Below are positions 1 to 11,439 of a DNA stretch of 64,000 nt, one piece after another. A model generated the notes under the pieces. It saw nothing but the letters and a program-made list of their open reading frames with translations. It did not search any database and was not told the origin of the DNA. The translations under genes and the position numbers were made by a program. The stretch's first letter is position 1. Every line of letters starts with the position of its first letter. The DNA is from Balaenoptera acutorostrata. Taxonomy: Eukaryota; Chordata; Mammalia; Artiodactyla; Balaenopteridae. The stretch is from contig NC_080080.1 in NCBI RefSeq assembly GCF_949987535.1, forward strand, positions 58,874,668 through 58,938,667. Reading direction: 5' to 3'.

Positions 1-660
1 TGGGGCTAAGAGCAGAGAGGTGGGAGAAGAAACAAGCAGGCGGAAAGTGGAAGAAGAGGAGTTAAGTTTTCAGTGAGGAAGGATGGAGCATTCCCTGTCC
101 TTCCTCTGGCGCTGGGCCCAATCTTGCTGTCTTGCCATTTCACTTCTCTGATGGGATCTCAATCTGCCTCTCTCTCTGTCTCTCTCTGTCTCTTTCTCTC
201 CTACACTTCGAGAGAACAGGTTTGTCCACAGGGACCCCCAGTTCTTTCTCACCACCCACATCACAGCTTGTGCAGCTGTTGCTACTACTTTAAGATCCTG
301 GTCCCTCATCCACCCATTGCCTTTTAATCCCTTCTAGAACATTCTTCCTGATACCTTTTATTTAAATACATGTAATTAAACACTTTTGGGTGCTAGTGCC
401 TTAGGTCGATTTGATTTTACTCTTGTTGCTCTTTCTCGATTACTCATGGAAAATATGTTTTCTCTTCCTTCTTTACTACCCACACCCCCGCTCCCCACCC
501 CCACTGCCGGTTTGACCACAGCTGGCCACAGGCCAAGAAAGCGTGGGTGGGCAGGTGCCAGTCTCTGACTGCTAGAAGCTACAGGGGCTGAGACTGGGGA
601 GTGCGGGGGTGGAGAGAGAAGAAAAGTGTAACCCGCAGGCTTTCTCAAAAAGCTTAAGAG
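1..660. other. Non-coding stretch, no recognised repeat
   Basis: I recognise no repeat family or exon here. There is a CT-rich simple stretch near 165-200 and a G/C-rich patch near 480-610. The short open frames have no recognisable motif. It could be intergenic or intronic. Confidence 0.5.
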
Positions 661-714
661 AGTTCTTTTTTTTTTTTTTAATTTTGTTGAGAATATTAAA
701 ACATACTCATTCTG

Positions 715-990
715 TAGATAAACAACAAAGTCCTACTATATAGCACAGGAAACTATATTCAACTATATTCAATATCTTGTAATAACTGATAATGGGAAAG
801 AATCTGAAAAAGGATATATATACACATATATATAAAAATATATGTATATATTATAAGAATATAATAATTCTTATATCATATTCTTATATATATAAGAATA
901 TATATACATATATATAAAAAACTGAATCAGCTGTATACCAGAAACTAACACAACATTGTAAATCAACTATACTTCAATAAAAAAAGAAAG
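715..990 (+). mobile_element. L1: 5'-truncated L1 3' end (cetartiodactyl type)
   Basis: The segment shows the typical end of the cetartiodactyl L1 3'UTR: the stretch saying tatagcacagg, then AATATCTTGTAATAA, then gaatctgaaaaag, aacacaacattgtaaatcaac, and a terminal cttcaataaaa. Matching flanks acatactcattctg (701-714) and aaatactcactctg (991-1004) look like a TSD with two changes. Only the last roughly 275 bp are present, so it is a dead 5'-truncated copy. It contains an expanded AT-rich palindrome at about 834-915. Confidence 0.8.
834..915. repeat. AT-rich palindromic tract inside L1 3'UTR
   Basis: Alternating TATA/ATAC repeats surround arms reading TTATAAGAATATA and the reverse-complement TATATTCTTATA, repeated so that a long hairpin can form. 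It sits where other L1 3' ends carry a short (TA)n, so it probably grew by slippage inside the L1 copy. Confidence 0.6.
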
Positions 991-1004
991 AAATACTCAC
1001 TCTG

Positions 1005-1540
1005 AATAAGAACAATATGTGCTGCTCTTAGAAGGCTCTCCAGTACATACTCTGAAGTGAGAATGCTTAGTGATAACCAGTTAGTAGTATCTGATTCCAT
1101 TTGCGTTTGCTGTCTAAGAATGTGCATATATATGCTTTTACATGTGTGAAATTTTTCTGGAAGAGGAAACAAAGAATTGTTTACAGTGATTACCTCTGAG
1201 GAGTAGGTTGTGTGTGTGTGGAAGGGGAGGTTCTACTTTTTATTGTACATGCTTCTATATTGTTTGAATTTGTTTTTTCCTCTAGTGCATGCATTGCCTT
1301 TATAATAAACAAGTTTAAAGGTTTTCAGAAAGAAATATTAATTTTTGATTCTTTGATGATTCATTGCCCCATGGTAATGAGAACCATTAATAACATACTA
1401 AATGGAAATTGAGACTCAATAATACAGAACAATTCTGTCTTAACTGACAGGTTGAACAACTTATAATAATGCCATTTTGAACACTTGCGATGTGTCATAG
1501 GAGTTGTCATTTCTTTATATAATGACTTAATACTTGTCAA
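1005..1540. other. Unassigned old sequence
   Basis: No gene is visible. The stretch at about 1180-1320 (a run reading gattacctctgaggag, then a T-rich segment and ataataaac) resembles the ends of very old interspersed repeats, but I cannot name a family. Confidence 0.3.
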
Positions 1541-1554
1541 AATCAAATGAAGTA

Positions 1555-1690
1555 GCTACTTTACAATCCTCAGTTTATAAATGAGGAAACAAGCTCAGAG
1601 AGTTTACATAATATTCACGAGGTCACACGGCTAGTTAGTAAGTGCTTGGGAGATGACCACTTCATAAGAGCAGGGTAAACACCTGCCTTC
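1555..1690 (-). repeat. MIR: MIR SINE remnant
   Basis: In antisense, the core MIR phrase is recognisable: cagtttataaatgaggaaac, agctcagagag, then ggtcacacggctagttagtaag. It is heavily diverged, as expected for this ancient mammalian tRNA-derived SINE. Confidence 0.6.
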
Positions 1691-1699
1691 TCTACCACA

Positions 1700-1772
1700 G
1701 AATTTCCAAATCCTAGCAAAGTGCCTGGTATGTGGCCAGGGACACAAACATACTTGTTGAATAAATGAATAA
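1700..1772 (+). repeat. L2: L2 3' end fragment
   Basis: The fragment carries the L2 terminal phrase agtgcctggtatgtggcc followed by acttgttgaataaatgaata. Only the last roughly 70 bp of the LINE-2 are seen. Confidence 0.6.
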
Positions 1773-2070
1773 TATCTAATATAAAGCTTATGTCCTTAAC
1801 TACAACATTAAATTCCCCTCAAAAACCATACTTGGGGTGGCCAAAAGGCACTTTGTCAGCACATTCACAGGTGTGGGCACAAGTTCTGGATCAGAGTGGC
1901 ACTGAAGGAAACCCCAAACCTAAGGTAAGTCCTCACCTCCTAGTGCTGTACTCACTGCCTGCTGGTTCCTGCTCTAGAACCTTCACTCTATACTCCTCCC
2001 CCACCTACTGAGGCAATAAAAGACATTTTCATTTTTTCTGACTGATTTTCTTCCCTTTCTTCCCTAGCAT
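1773..2070. other. Non-coding, nothing recognised
   Basis: Roughly 300 bp of unremarkable sequence. A 73-codon frame starting at 1790 shows no family similarity and is probably chance. Confidence 0.4.
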
Positions 2071-2072
2071 TT

Positions 2073-2235
2073 CATTCATGCATTCATTCATTCACTCACT
2101 CACTCATCAAATATTTAGTGAGTACCTACCACTTGCAAGGCATTGAGGATACAACAATGGAAAACAGAGATAAGGCCACTTTTGCCTCTGGTAATTTTCC
2201 TAAAGGAGGAGATAGACAAAAGAAATATAAAAAAT
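2073..2235 (-). repeat. L2: L2 3' end fragment, antisense
   Basis: It begins with the (ATTC/ACTC)n stretch that is the reverse of the L2 tail. It continues aaatatttagtgagtacctac and ggcattgaggatacaacaatgg, which is the antisense L2 3' terminus. Confidence 0.65.
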
Positions 2236-2692
2236 AAATAAATGAGAAAATATCAGGTACTCTTAAGTATGCTAAAGAAAAAACATGTTGTCACAAATCA
2301 CAATTATATTTTGGAAAAAAAAATGTAATGTTTATTTTTCTAAATTCCTTTCTTTAAAAGTTATTGGATGCAAAAAGTTGAATTTAGGCCCTTACCTCAC
2401 ACCATAACCAAAAAAATTAACAAATAGGGATCAGAGACCTAAATGTAAGTGTGGAAACTATACAAATTTTAGAGGAAAACATGGAAAAATATCACTGTGA
2501 ACATGGGCAAAGATTTCCTAGTTACAACAACACCAAAGCACAATACATTGAAGAAAACACTAAAAAATTGGAATTCATCAAAATTTAAAACTTTTGTGCT
2601 TTAAAACACACTATTAAAAAAATGGAAAGATAAGTGAGAAAATATTTGCAATCATATATTTGATAAAGAACTTGTATCAAGAACATATAAAG

Positions 2693-2824
2693 GTGGGGGG
2701 TGTGGTGGTGGGATGAATTGAGATATTGGGATTGACATATACACACTAATATGTATAAAATACATAACTAATAAGAACCTGCTGTATAAAAAATAAATAA
2801 ATAAAATAAAATTTTTAAAAAAAA
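2693..2824 (+). mobile_element. L1: Nested L1 3' end, about 130 bp
   Basis: A young-looking L1 3'UTR piece (gggattgacatatacacac, atgtataaaatacataac, aagaacctgctgtataaaa, then an A-rich tail) lies inside the older L1M. Flanks gaacatataaag (2681-2692) and gaaaatataaag (2825-2836) form a TSD. Confidence 0.75.
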
Positions 2825-2997
2825 GAAAATATAAAGATCTCTTATGGTTCAATAGTAAGAAAAGAATCCAATTTTAAAATGGGCAAAATATTTGCATTTT
2901 TTTTTTACTGAAAAATATATATGACTAGCTAATAAGTTCATGAAAAGATGCTTAATATCATTTATCATTAAGGAAATGTAAATTAAAACCACATGAA

Positions 2998-3214
2998 GGA
3001 CTTCCCCGGTGGCGCAGTGGTTAAGACTCCACGCTCCCAATGCAGGGGGCCCAGGTTCAATCCCTGGTCTGGGAACTAGATCCCACATGCATGCCATAAC
3101 AGCCCACGTGCCACAACTAAGAAGCCAGTGAGTCACAACTAAGGAGCCCGTGAGCTGCAACTAAGGAACGTGCCTGTTGCAACTAAGACCCAACGCAACC
3201 AAATAACAAAAAAC
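2998..3214 (+). mobile_element. CHR: CHR SINE, type A (short CAACTAAG-repeat form)
   Basis: The tRNA-derived head (A box ggcgcagtggttaag, B box ggttcaatccctgg) is followed by repeated 'caactaag' units and a degenerate A-rich tail. It is inserted in an L1M with TSD aaaccacatgaa at 2986-2997 and 3215-3226. Confidence 0.93.
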
Positions 3215-3299
3215 AAACCACATGAAATACCACTTCACACCCACTGGAAAGGCTGTAATTTAAAAGATAGTCACACTGAGACACATTTTAACTTTTGAA

Positions 3300-6200
3300 A
3301 ATTTAATTATAGACAAGGAAAGAATCTTAAAAGCAGCAAGAGAAAAGCAACATTACATACAAGGGAACACCCATAAAACTATCAGCAGATTTTTCAGAAA
3401 AACTTTGCAGGCAAGAAGCGAGTGAGCATGACATATTCAAAATGCTGAAGGAAGAACACTGCCAACCAAGAATACTTACCCAACGAAGTTTTCCTGCAGA
3501 GTTGAAGGTGAGATAAAGAATTTTCCAGACAAGCAAAAGTTGAAGGAGTTCAGCACCACTAGACTGGCCTTGTAAGAAATATTAAAGGGACTTCTTCAAG
3601 CTGAAACAAAGGGATGCTAATAAGTAACAGGAAAACATATGAAAGTATAAATCTCACCAGTAAAGGCAAATATGTAGTTAAATTCAGAATATTCTCCTGT
3701 CATAATGGTGTTGGGTAAATCACTTATAAATCCAGTATGAAGGTTAAATAATAAAGCATTAAAAATAACCATTAAAATAATTTGTCAATGGATACACAAG
3801 GTAAAAAGAAATTGTGATATCAAAAACATTAGATGTAGGGGGGGTTATAAAAATGTATAGCTTTAGTATGTGTTTGAAGTTAAGTTGTTATCAGCTTAAA
3901 ATAGACTGTTATAAATATAAGGTGTTTTAGGTAAGCCTCATGGTAATAACAAAACAAAAATCTATCATAGATACACAAAAGATAAAGAGAAAAATCTAAG
4001 CATAGCACTACAGAAAATTATCAAACCAAAGGAAGAGCACAAGAGAAGACAGGAATGAAGAAATTACAAGACAGCCAAAAAACAATAAACAAAATGCCAA
4101 TAGTAATTCCATGCTTATCAATCATTACTTTAAATGTAAATGCAATAATTCTCCAATCAAAAGACTTAGAGTGGCTAAATGGATTAAAAAAAAAAAAAAA
4201 AGACCCAACTATATATTGTCTACAAGAGACTCACATCAACTCTAAGGACAAACACAGACTGAAAGTGAAGGGATGGAAAAAATATTAAATGCAAATGGAA
4301 ACCAAAAGAAATAGAGGTAGCTATACTTATATCAGGCAAGATAGATTTTAAGGCAAAGACTGTAATGAAAGAGAAAGATCATAAAGATCAATAAAGATCA
4401 ATCCAACAAGAGGATATAATATTTGTAAACATTTATGCACCCAACATAGAAAGACCTAAATATATAAAGCAAATGTTAACAAGCCTAAAGGGAGAAAGAG
4501 ACAGCAACATAATAATAGTAGGGAACTTCAATGTCCCACTTTCAGCAATGAATAGGTCATACAGATAGAAAATTAATAAGGAACCATTGAGCTTAAACTA
4601 CATGTCAGGCCAGATGGACTTACCGGACATTTACAGAACATTCCATCTATCAGCAGCAGAATACATATTCTTCTCAAGTGCACATGGAACATTCTCCAGG
4701 ATAGATCATATTTTAGGCCACAGAACAAGTCTTAATAAATTTAATAAGATTGAAATTATGTCAAGCATATTTTCTGACCACAGTGATATGAAACTAGAAA
4801 TCAATTACAAGAAGTAAACTGGAAAATTCACAAATATTGGGGGATTAAACAGCATGTTACTGAACAATCAATTGGTCAACAAAGAAATAAAAAGAGAAAC
4901 AAAAAAAAACCCGAGACAAATGAAAATGGAAATACAATATACAAAATTATGGGACGCAACAAAAGCAGTTCTAAGAGGGATAGTCTTAGCAACAAATGTC
5001 TACATTAATTTAAAAAAGAAAGATCTCAAATAAAAACCTAATTTTACGCTTCAAGGAATAGAAAAAGAACAAACTAAGCCCAAAGTTAATAGAAGAAAGG
5101 AAATAAATGAAATAGAGACTAAAAAGACAACAGAAAAGATCAATTAAACTAAGAACTAGTTTTTTGCAAAGATAAGCAAAATAGACAAACCTTTAGCTAA
5201 ACTTATCAAGAAAAAAAGAGAGAGGACTCAAATGAATTTTTTTTAAATGATAAAGGGGGCATCCCAACTGATACCACACAAATACAAAGGATTAAAAGAG
5301 ACTACCATGAACAATTATACACCAACAAATTAGACAACCTCAAAGAAATGTTTCCTAGAAACATACACCTACCAAGACTGTATCATGAGTAGAAAATCTG
5401 AATAGACAAATTACTAGTAAGGAGATTGAATCAGGGGAATCAAAAACCTCCCAAAAAACAAATGTGCAGCAACAGAGGGCTTCGTTAGTGAATTCCACCA
5501 AACACCTAAAGAAGAATTAATACCAATCCCTCTCAAACTCTTACACAAAAATTGAAGAGGAAAGAAGACTTCCCAACTCATTTTACAAAGCTGGCATTAC
5601 CTTGATACCAAACCAGACAAGAGCATTGCATAAAATTAAAGGCCAACATCGCTGATGAACATAGATATAAAAATCCTAAACAAAATATTAGCAAACCAAA
5701 TTCTACAATACATTAAAATAATCATACACTATGATCAAGTGGGATTTATTCCAGGAATGCAAGGATGGTTCAACATCCACAAATTAATCAATGTGATATA
5801 ACACATTAACAAAATGAAGGATAAAAATTATATGATCATCTAAATAGATGCAGAAAAAGCTTTAGACAAAATTCAGCATCCATTCATGATAAAAACTCTC
5901 AACAAACTGGGTATAGAGGGAAGGTACCTCAACATAATAAAGGCCGTATATGACAAGTCCACATCTAACATCATACTCAACAGAGAAAAGCTGAAAGACT
6001 TTCCTCTAAGATCAGGAAGAAGACAAGAATATCTACTCTTACCACTTTTACTCGACATAGTACTGGAAGTCCTAGCCAGAGTAATTAGAGAAGAAAAAGA
6101 TCAGAAAGGAAGAGGTAAAAGTGTCTCTATTTGCAGATGACAGGATATTATGTAGAGAAAATCCTAAAGACTCTACTAAAAAACTGTTAGATCTAATCAA

Positions 6201-6300
6201 CTAATGTAGTAAAATTTCAGTATACAAAATCAATATACAAAGGTTAGTTGTATTTCTAAACATACTGCCAGCTGTATACACAGTTACTAAACAAATAAAT
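3300..6300 (+). mobile_element. L1M: L1M element, 5' linker plus ORF2 endonuclease and RT (decayed)
   Basis: This is the largest LINE-1 block. From about 3320 it follows the pre-ORF2 part of L1MA/MB-like elements (aaaagcagcaagagaaaagc onward). ORF2 starts near 4100. The endonuclease domain shows TLNVNA, the catalytic-site phrase LQETH (about 4215-4235) and later RIDHI and SDHSD-like motifs (about 4695-4790). The reverse-transcriptase domain is visible at 5700-6150, including IDAEKA, a PLRSG-type stretch and the active-site FADD codons near 6133. Frameshifts and stops throughout make it non-functional. It stops at an insert near 6300 and resumes at about 6740. Family placement (L1MA-MB) is from memory of the consensus. 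Confidence 0.85.
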
Positions 6301-6309
6301 AAGAAACCA

Positions 6310-6735
6310 AGCTTCCCCACCCATAAAGTTTCCCTTTTAGAAACCCCTGGGTAACCTAGATAACTGCCACTTCAGTGACCCCACTTTTCCCTTCCCACAC
6401 CCTAATTCCTGCTCTTATGTTTAAAATTTGCCAAGAATAAATCCACAAAACCCTAGGCACCCCACCCTCAGACCCTAATAAAGGTAGAATCCCAGGTCTG
6501 TACTCTCTCTCTTTCTCTACTTTCAACCTCACTGTGTGGCCCTTGGGAGTGCCATGTAAACCCCAGTCCTGTGAGTAATGAATCTTGTTTTTTTTTAAAG
6601 TTCCCTTATGGTTGTTGTCGAGATGTGTCTTGCAGTCATAAGAACCACAAGAGTTGATCCAGCCACAACATTGGCTCCAGTCAGGGAAATGTCTGTGTGT
6701 GCTTGCCACAAGTAGATGGGCCCAAAGGAGTACCC
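6310..6735 (+). mobile_element. LTR-like insertion within the L1M (unassigned ERV LTR)
   Basis: About 425 bp unlike L1 interrupts ORF2. LTR-like features in order are a TATA-like ctaataaagg (about 6474), a CT-rich stretch, a polyadenylation-like taatgaatc followed by T9 (about 6575-6598), and a terminal ccacaaca followed one base later by TGGCTCC (about 6667), which could be a tRNA primer-binding site. I found no clear TSD and no second LTR, so it may be a solo LTR with a scrap of leader. Family unknown; another inserted repeat is possible. Confidence 0.4.
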
Positions 6736-6739
6736 CAGG

Positions 6740-8136
6740 CATCCCTAGCCAATAACATCACTAACAATGGGCTGAGAGCAACACAAAACAACACCATACA
6801 CAAAAATCAACTCGAAATGGATTAAAGACTTGAACATGACTTGAAACCATAAAACTCCTAGAAGAAAACATAGGCAGTAAGCTCCTTGACATTGGTCTTG
6901 ACATTGGCAATGATGTTTTGGATTTGACATACCAAAAGCAAAGACAACAAAAGCAAAAATAAACAAGTGGGACTACATTAAACTAAAAAGTTTTTACACA
7001 GCAAAGAAAACCATCAAAAAAGTGGAAAGGTAACCCATGGAACGGGAGAAAATATTTTCAAGTCATATATCTGTGAGAGGTTAATATCCAAAATATATAA
7101 AGAACTCATACAACTCAATAACAAAAAAAAAACAAAACAAAAATCTGAATAAGAAGTGGGCAGAGAAATTGAATAGACGTTTTTCCATAGAAGATATACA
7201 ATGGCCAACAGGTAAATGAAAAGGTGCTCAAATCACTAATCATCAGGGAAATGCAAATCAAAACCACAATAGGATATCACCTCACACACCTGTTAGAATG
7301 ACTATCATCAAAAAGGCAAGAAACAAATATTGGTGAAGATGTGCTGAAAGGAGACTTGTGCACTGTTGTGAGAATGAAGATTGATGCAGCTACTACAGAA
7401 AACAGCATGAAAATACCTCAAAAAATAAAAAATACAACAGCCGTATGATCCAGCAATCCCATTCCTGGGTATATATCCAAAGGAAATGAAAACAGGTGAT
7501 AGAAGAGATATCTACATGCTTACATTCATCACATCTTCATTCACAATAGCCAAGATATGAAAACAACCTAAGTATTCTCAACAGATGAATGGATAAAGAA
7601 AATTTCACACACAAAGAGGAATATTATTCAGCCATGTGAAAGAAGGAAATACTGCCATTTGCAAAAAATGGATGGACCTTGAGGGCTAAGTGAAAGGAAA
7701 TCAGAGAGAGACAAATACTACATAGAATCACTTATATGGAGAATTTAAATTTAAAAAAAAAAGCCAACTCACAGAAACAGAGTAGAAAAGGAATTGCTAG
7801 GGACTAGAGGGTGGGGATATAGGGAGAGGTAGGTAAAAGGGTACACACTTTCAACTATAAGATAAATAAGGTCTGATGATCTAAGGTAAACCATGGTGAC
7901 TATATTGATAATACTCTGTTGTATAATTGAAGTTTGCAAAGAGAATAGAACTTAAAAATTTCACCAAAAAAAAAAAAAGATGTAGGAGGTGATGGATGTG
8001 CTAATTAACTAGATGGGGGGAATCCTTTCACAATGTATACATATACCAAATCACCATGATGCACACTTTAAATATCTTACAATTTCATATGTCAATTATA
8101 CCTCAGTAAAGCTGAAACTTAAAATACAAAAATATA
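6740..8136 (+). mobile_element. L1M: L1M ORF2 3' part and 3'UTR (continuation)
   Basis: The element resumes at the ORF2 C-terminal part (actcgaaatggattaaagac) and runs through the familiar ORF2 end: tcagggaaatgcaaatcaaa, ccagcaatcccattcctggg, agatgaatggataaagaaa and gaatattattcagcc. The L1M 3'UTR follows to tatgtcaattatacctcag and an A-rich end at about 8135. With the 3300-6300 block this gives an almost full ORF2, although the middle of ORF2 (between the RT and the C-terminal part) is missing where the LTR-like insert lies. Confidence 0.85.
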
Positions 8137-8347
8137 AAAATAAAAGACAATAACATAAGTTGACAAGGATATGGAGACAGGCACATACATGGTTATGCCT
8201 TCATATCATGATGCTGAGAATGTAAAATAGTGCAGCTAGTTTGAAAATCACGGCAGTTTCTTAAAATGTTAAACATAACTTTACCATATGATCCAATAAT
8301 TTTATTCTTAGGTATCTAACCAAGAGAAATAAAAGCATATGATCACA

Positions 8348-8430
8348 TGTTCACAGCAGCACTATTTTCAATTGCCAAGATACTGAAGCAACCTAAGTGT
8401 CCATGGACAGATGAATGGAGAAAGATGTGG

Positions 8431-8490
<60 letters not shown>

Positions 8491-8855
8491 GGAATACTAC
8501 TCAGCCATAAAAAATGAAAATTTGCTATTTGTAACAACATGGATGGACTTGGAGGGAATTATGCTAAGTGGATAAGTAAGAAAAAGACAAATGCTGTATG
8601 AAATCACTTATATGTGGGATCCAAAAAATAAAACAAGCTAGTGAATGTAACAAAAAAGAAACAGATTCACAAATACAGAGAACAAATTGTGCTTACCAAT
8701 GGGGAGACAAAAGGGCAAAGGGGTAAGATAAGTGTAGCGAATTAAGGGGTACAAACTATTATGCGTAAAATAGATACAAGGATATATTGTACAACACAGG
8801 GAATACAGCCAATATTTTTAATAACTATAAATAGAATATAACATTTTTCAAAAAA
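8348..8855 (+). mobile_element. L1: Nested younger L1 3' end with an (AC)n microsatellite
   Basis: Flanked by catatgatcaca at 8336-8347 and 8856-8867, a perfect 12-bp TSD. It contains ttcacagcagcactatttt, gatggacttggaggg, the ggatccaaaaaataaaac motif and the terminal acaacacagggaatac. It is about 500 bp long and 5'-truncated. Confidence 0.85.
8434..8488. repeat. (AC)n microsatellite, 55 bp
   Basis: An uninterrupted AC dinucleotide run of about 27 units, grown from a short atac tract in the L1 copy. Its length and purity make it likely to be length-variable between individuals. Confidence 0.97.
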
Positions 8856-8928
8856 CATATGATCACACAAAGACTTGCATGGGAATGTTCTCAACAGCAT
8901 TATTCATAATAACCAAAAAGTGGAAACA

Positions 8929-9259
8929 GGGCTTCCCTGGTGGCGCAGTGGTTGAGAATCTGCCTGCCAATGCAGGGGACACGGGTTTGAGCCCTGGTCT
9001 GGGAAGATCCCACATGCCGCAGAGCAACTGGGCCCATGAACCACAACTACTGAGCCTGCGCGTCTGGAGCCTGTGCTCCGCAACAAGAGAGGCCGCGATA
9101 ATGAGAGGCCTGCGCACAGTGATGAAGAGTGGCCCCTGCTCTCCGCAACTAGAGAAAGCCCTCGCACAGAAACGAAGACCCAACACAGCTAAAAATAAAT
9201 AAATAAATAAATGTAAAAATAAATAAATAAAATAAAGCTTGTGTTTCCTTATTTTAAAA
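8929..9259 (+). mobile_element. CHR: CHR SINE, type C (young), with extra 3' sequence
   Basis: The full young-type body runs to the AAATA-rich tail at about 9212. It carries the variants ttgagaatctgcctgcc, caactgggccc and gaagagtggcccc. A further roughly 43 nt follow, ending ...gcttgtgtttccttatttt, then poly(A). The TSD aaaaagtggaaaca lies at 8915-8928 and 9260-9273, so the extra segment is inside the inserted unit. Confidence 0.93.
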
Positions 9260-9679
9260 AAAAAGTGGAAACAATCCAATGCCCATGAATAGGTGAACAA
9301 AATGTGATATTACCATACAATAAAATACTATTCAACAATAAAAGACTGAAAAGACATGCTTGCAACAACATGGATGAACCTCAAAAACATTGCAAAGTAA
9401 AGAAGCCAGTCACAAAAGACCATACATTGTGTAATTCCATTTATATGAAATGTCCAGAATAGTCAAAATTTATAGAAACAGGAAGTAGTTCAGTGGTTGC
9501 CTGGGGCCTGGGATAGAAATGGAAATTAACTGCAAATGAGCATGTGAGATCTTACCAGGGTGATGGCCAAGTTCTAAAACCAGATTATGGTGATGGTTGC
9601 AAAACCAAATAAATTAACAAAAGATAACTGAATTGTATTTTTAAAACTGGTGAATGTCACAATGTGTTGAAAGATATTA

Positions 9680-10420
9680 AGAAGAAAGATTTGGGAATTT
9701 TGGACAAGCTATCACAGTGAGTTCACTCTCTCAAAACCAACCCCATCACTCAAGAGCAAATTAAATCCCTTAAAGAATTTCCTAAGTAAATCCCAGGAAG
9801 AATTTCAAGATTTAGTTTTTAAGATTCTATTTAATCATCCACAATCCCGATAAATGGAGAAATCTTCCATTTGGATTTCCAACTATATTTTCTTGGAAGA
9901 GAGGGAAGGGAAGAGATCCCCACTGAATGAACAATGTTCACCTTCTGAAGTGTGCTCCTTTTCCCTGCCTGTGATTCCTAGCCTTTGGCCTTACTGATGG
10001 ATCTCTGATCTGCTTTTCTATCATCCTCCCTAACTTATGTTAATGGACCACACCCTTGGCAATTGTCTCTGTTCTATTTGCCCATCCTTCTACACACTGA
10101 CCCACTCTCTTCCCCTAGTTAATTTGCCCTTTGTTTTCCAACCCCATTTCATTTTCTACTGTGCCTCCCAGCCTCTTCCAGTACTTCCAGCTCTCCTTTC
10201 TAGGAGCAGATATAAAGATTCTCATCCATTCTTTCCAGAGTCCTGTGTGGTTCTCCTGGTCAGGGAAGGTGCTGGAATGTGACTTCAGCACATTCCAGTC
10301 AACCTGAACCCTGTCAGGGAAGAATGAGTTCTTGCACAATTAGGGGGAGTGTTTTATGACCTGTTATTGTTACTGTAACATTGTCAGACTTTCTGAAGAA
10401 AGAGAGGATTAATTATTGAC
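9680..10420. other. Non-coding, nothing recognised
   Basis: Mostly single-copy looking sequence with a pyrimidine-rich stretch at about 10020-10210. Open frames of 74-81 codons overlap on both strands without recognisable motifs. Confidence 0.4.
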
Positions 10421-11160
10421 AAAGTTGCGATGAAACTTTCACTAAAATACTTTCACACTTAGTGGGGGGAAAGGAAGCCTAGAAACCAAGCATTCAAAGG
10501 AATTAAAAACAAAAATCTGTCTCTCCCATTTTAATTTTCATTTCTCTCAAACATTCTAAAATTGGAGGAAAGAAAGGCTCTGCGTGACAGGGAACTATTG
10601 GAACTTTTTAAGGGGTACTAAATTATTTTTATCATTTTTTCTAGCTGCAAATAAAGATATAAATGAATAATAAATTTATTTTAAAGTCTGATAATTTTTT
10701 ACAGCCTGTAGAGAGACTTCGTGAATAATCATAAATTTCCTTCACTCCCAGAGTGCCTGTGTGAAAAGAACATTCCATAAGAGAGAGATTCTAATCATTG
10801 GTGGTAATTACATGAAACCTTGAGTCATTAGACACTATTAATTGTCTGAAATGTAACCAGAAGAAAAATAAACATCAGGGAGGAAATCTAGCATGACTAT
10901 AATTAGTTTAATTACAATCTTTCCAGTCTATAGGAAAAAATCTCAAAGTTGGTATTTCAAAATTGATTTAATTAACTTTTAAGTAACTTTTTAGTAATGT
11001 TTAAGTAGCTTTTTAGTTACTTAACTAACTAGCAATTTTTATGCTTTATTTAACTGGATATGATTCCCAAATTCTTTTTACCCAGTGTTTTCTGATACCA
11101 CTTTTTTTTAAATCAATGGTGTTCATGTGGTTAACATTTAATAGGAATCCACTCAAGTAG
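10420..11160. other. AT-rich, repeat-free block with many homeodomain-like cores
   Basis: No repeat is visible. TAAT/ATTA cores are dense (for example ggtggtaattacatg near 10800, gacactattaattgtc near 10830, agtttaattacaatc near 10905). The lack of repeat insertions over about 740 bp in a window this full of SINEs suggests constraint, but that is inference; no conservation data are available here. Confidence 0.35.
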
Positions 11161-11439
11161 AACACTTCTACAGGAGCCAGATGCTCTGGCCATCATGCCC
11201 AAGCGGATAGCTGCTAAGTCTGACCTGGGGGTCAGGACCTCGGAGCCCCTCTCAGCAACTTCTGAGTCGTCATCTGCCTCATGAGCCCTTTCCATCTCTT
11301 CCCATCACCTTGAGCTCACACACCCAAACCCCCATATCCTCAACTCTTCTTGCCCTAGGTAAATACACCCATCCCCATGTTTGGGGTCCTTCCCAAATTC
11401 TAAACAATCTGCATGATCCCACCCTTCCTCTCCTCCATG

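Larger units (their letters stand above)
2335..3285 (+). mobile_element. L1M: Old L1M ORF2 3' part, interrupted twice
   Basis: The sequence follows the end of LINE-1 ORF2: caccataaccaaaaaaatta, then aaacatggaaaaatatcac, aatttaaaacttttgtgct, ttcatgaaaagatgcttaat, taaattaaaaccacatgaa and accacttcacacccactgg. Stops and frameshifts are frequent. Two later insertions split it: an L1 3' end at 2693-2824 and a CHR SINE at 2998-3214. Confidence 0.8.
8137..9680 (+). mobile_element. L1M: Older L1M 3' part, split by an L1 and a SINE
   Basis: Three collinear pieces (8137-8347, 8856-8928, 9260-9680) read as one old L1M 3' end: ttgacaaggatatggagac, ccatatgatccaataattt, ttattcataataaccaaaaag, ttcagtggttgcctggggcc and ttatggtgatggttgcaaaa. 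The first gap is filled by a younger L1 and the second by a CHR SINE, each with TSDs, giving a clear order of events. Confidence 0.8.

Noticed and set aside
4055..6140. Protein-coding reading of endonuclease and RT segments
   Set aside because: This is decayed L1M ORF2 with many frameshifts and stops, so it is annotated as a mobile element only.
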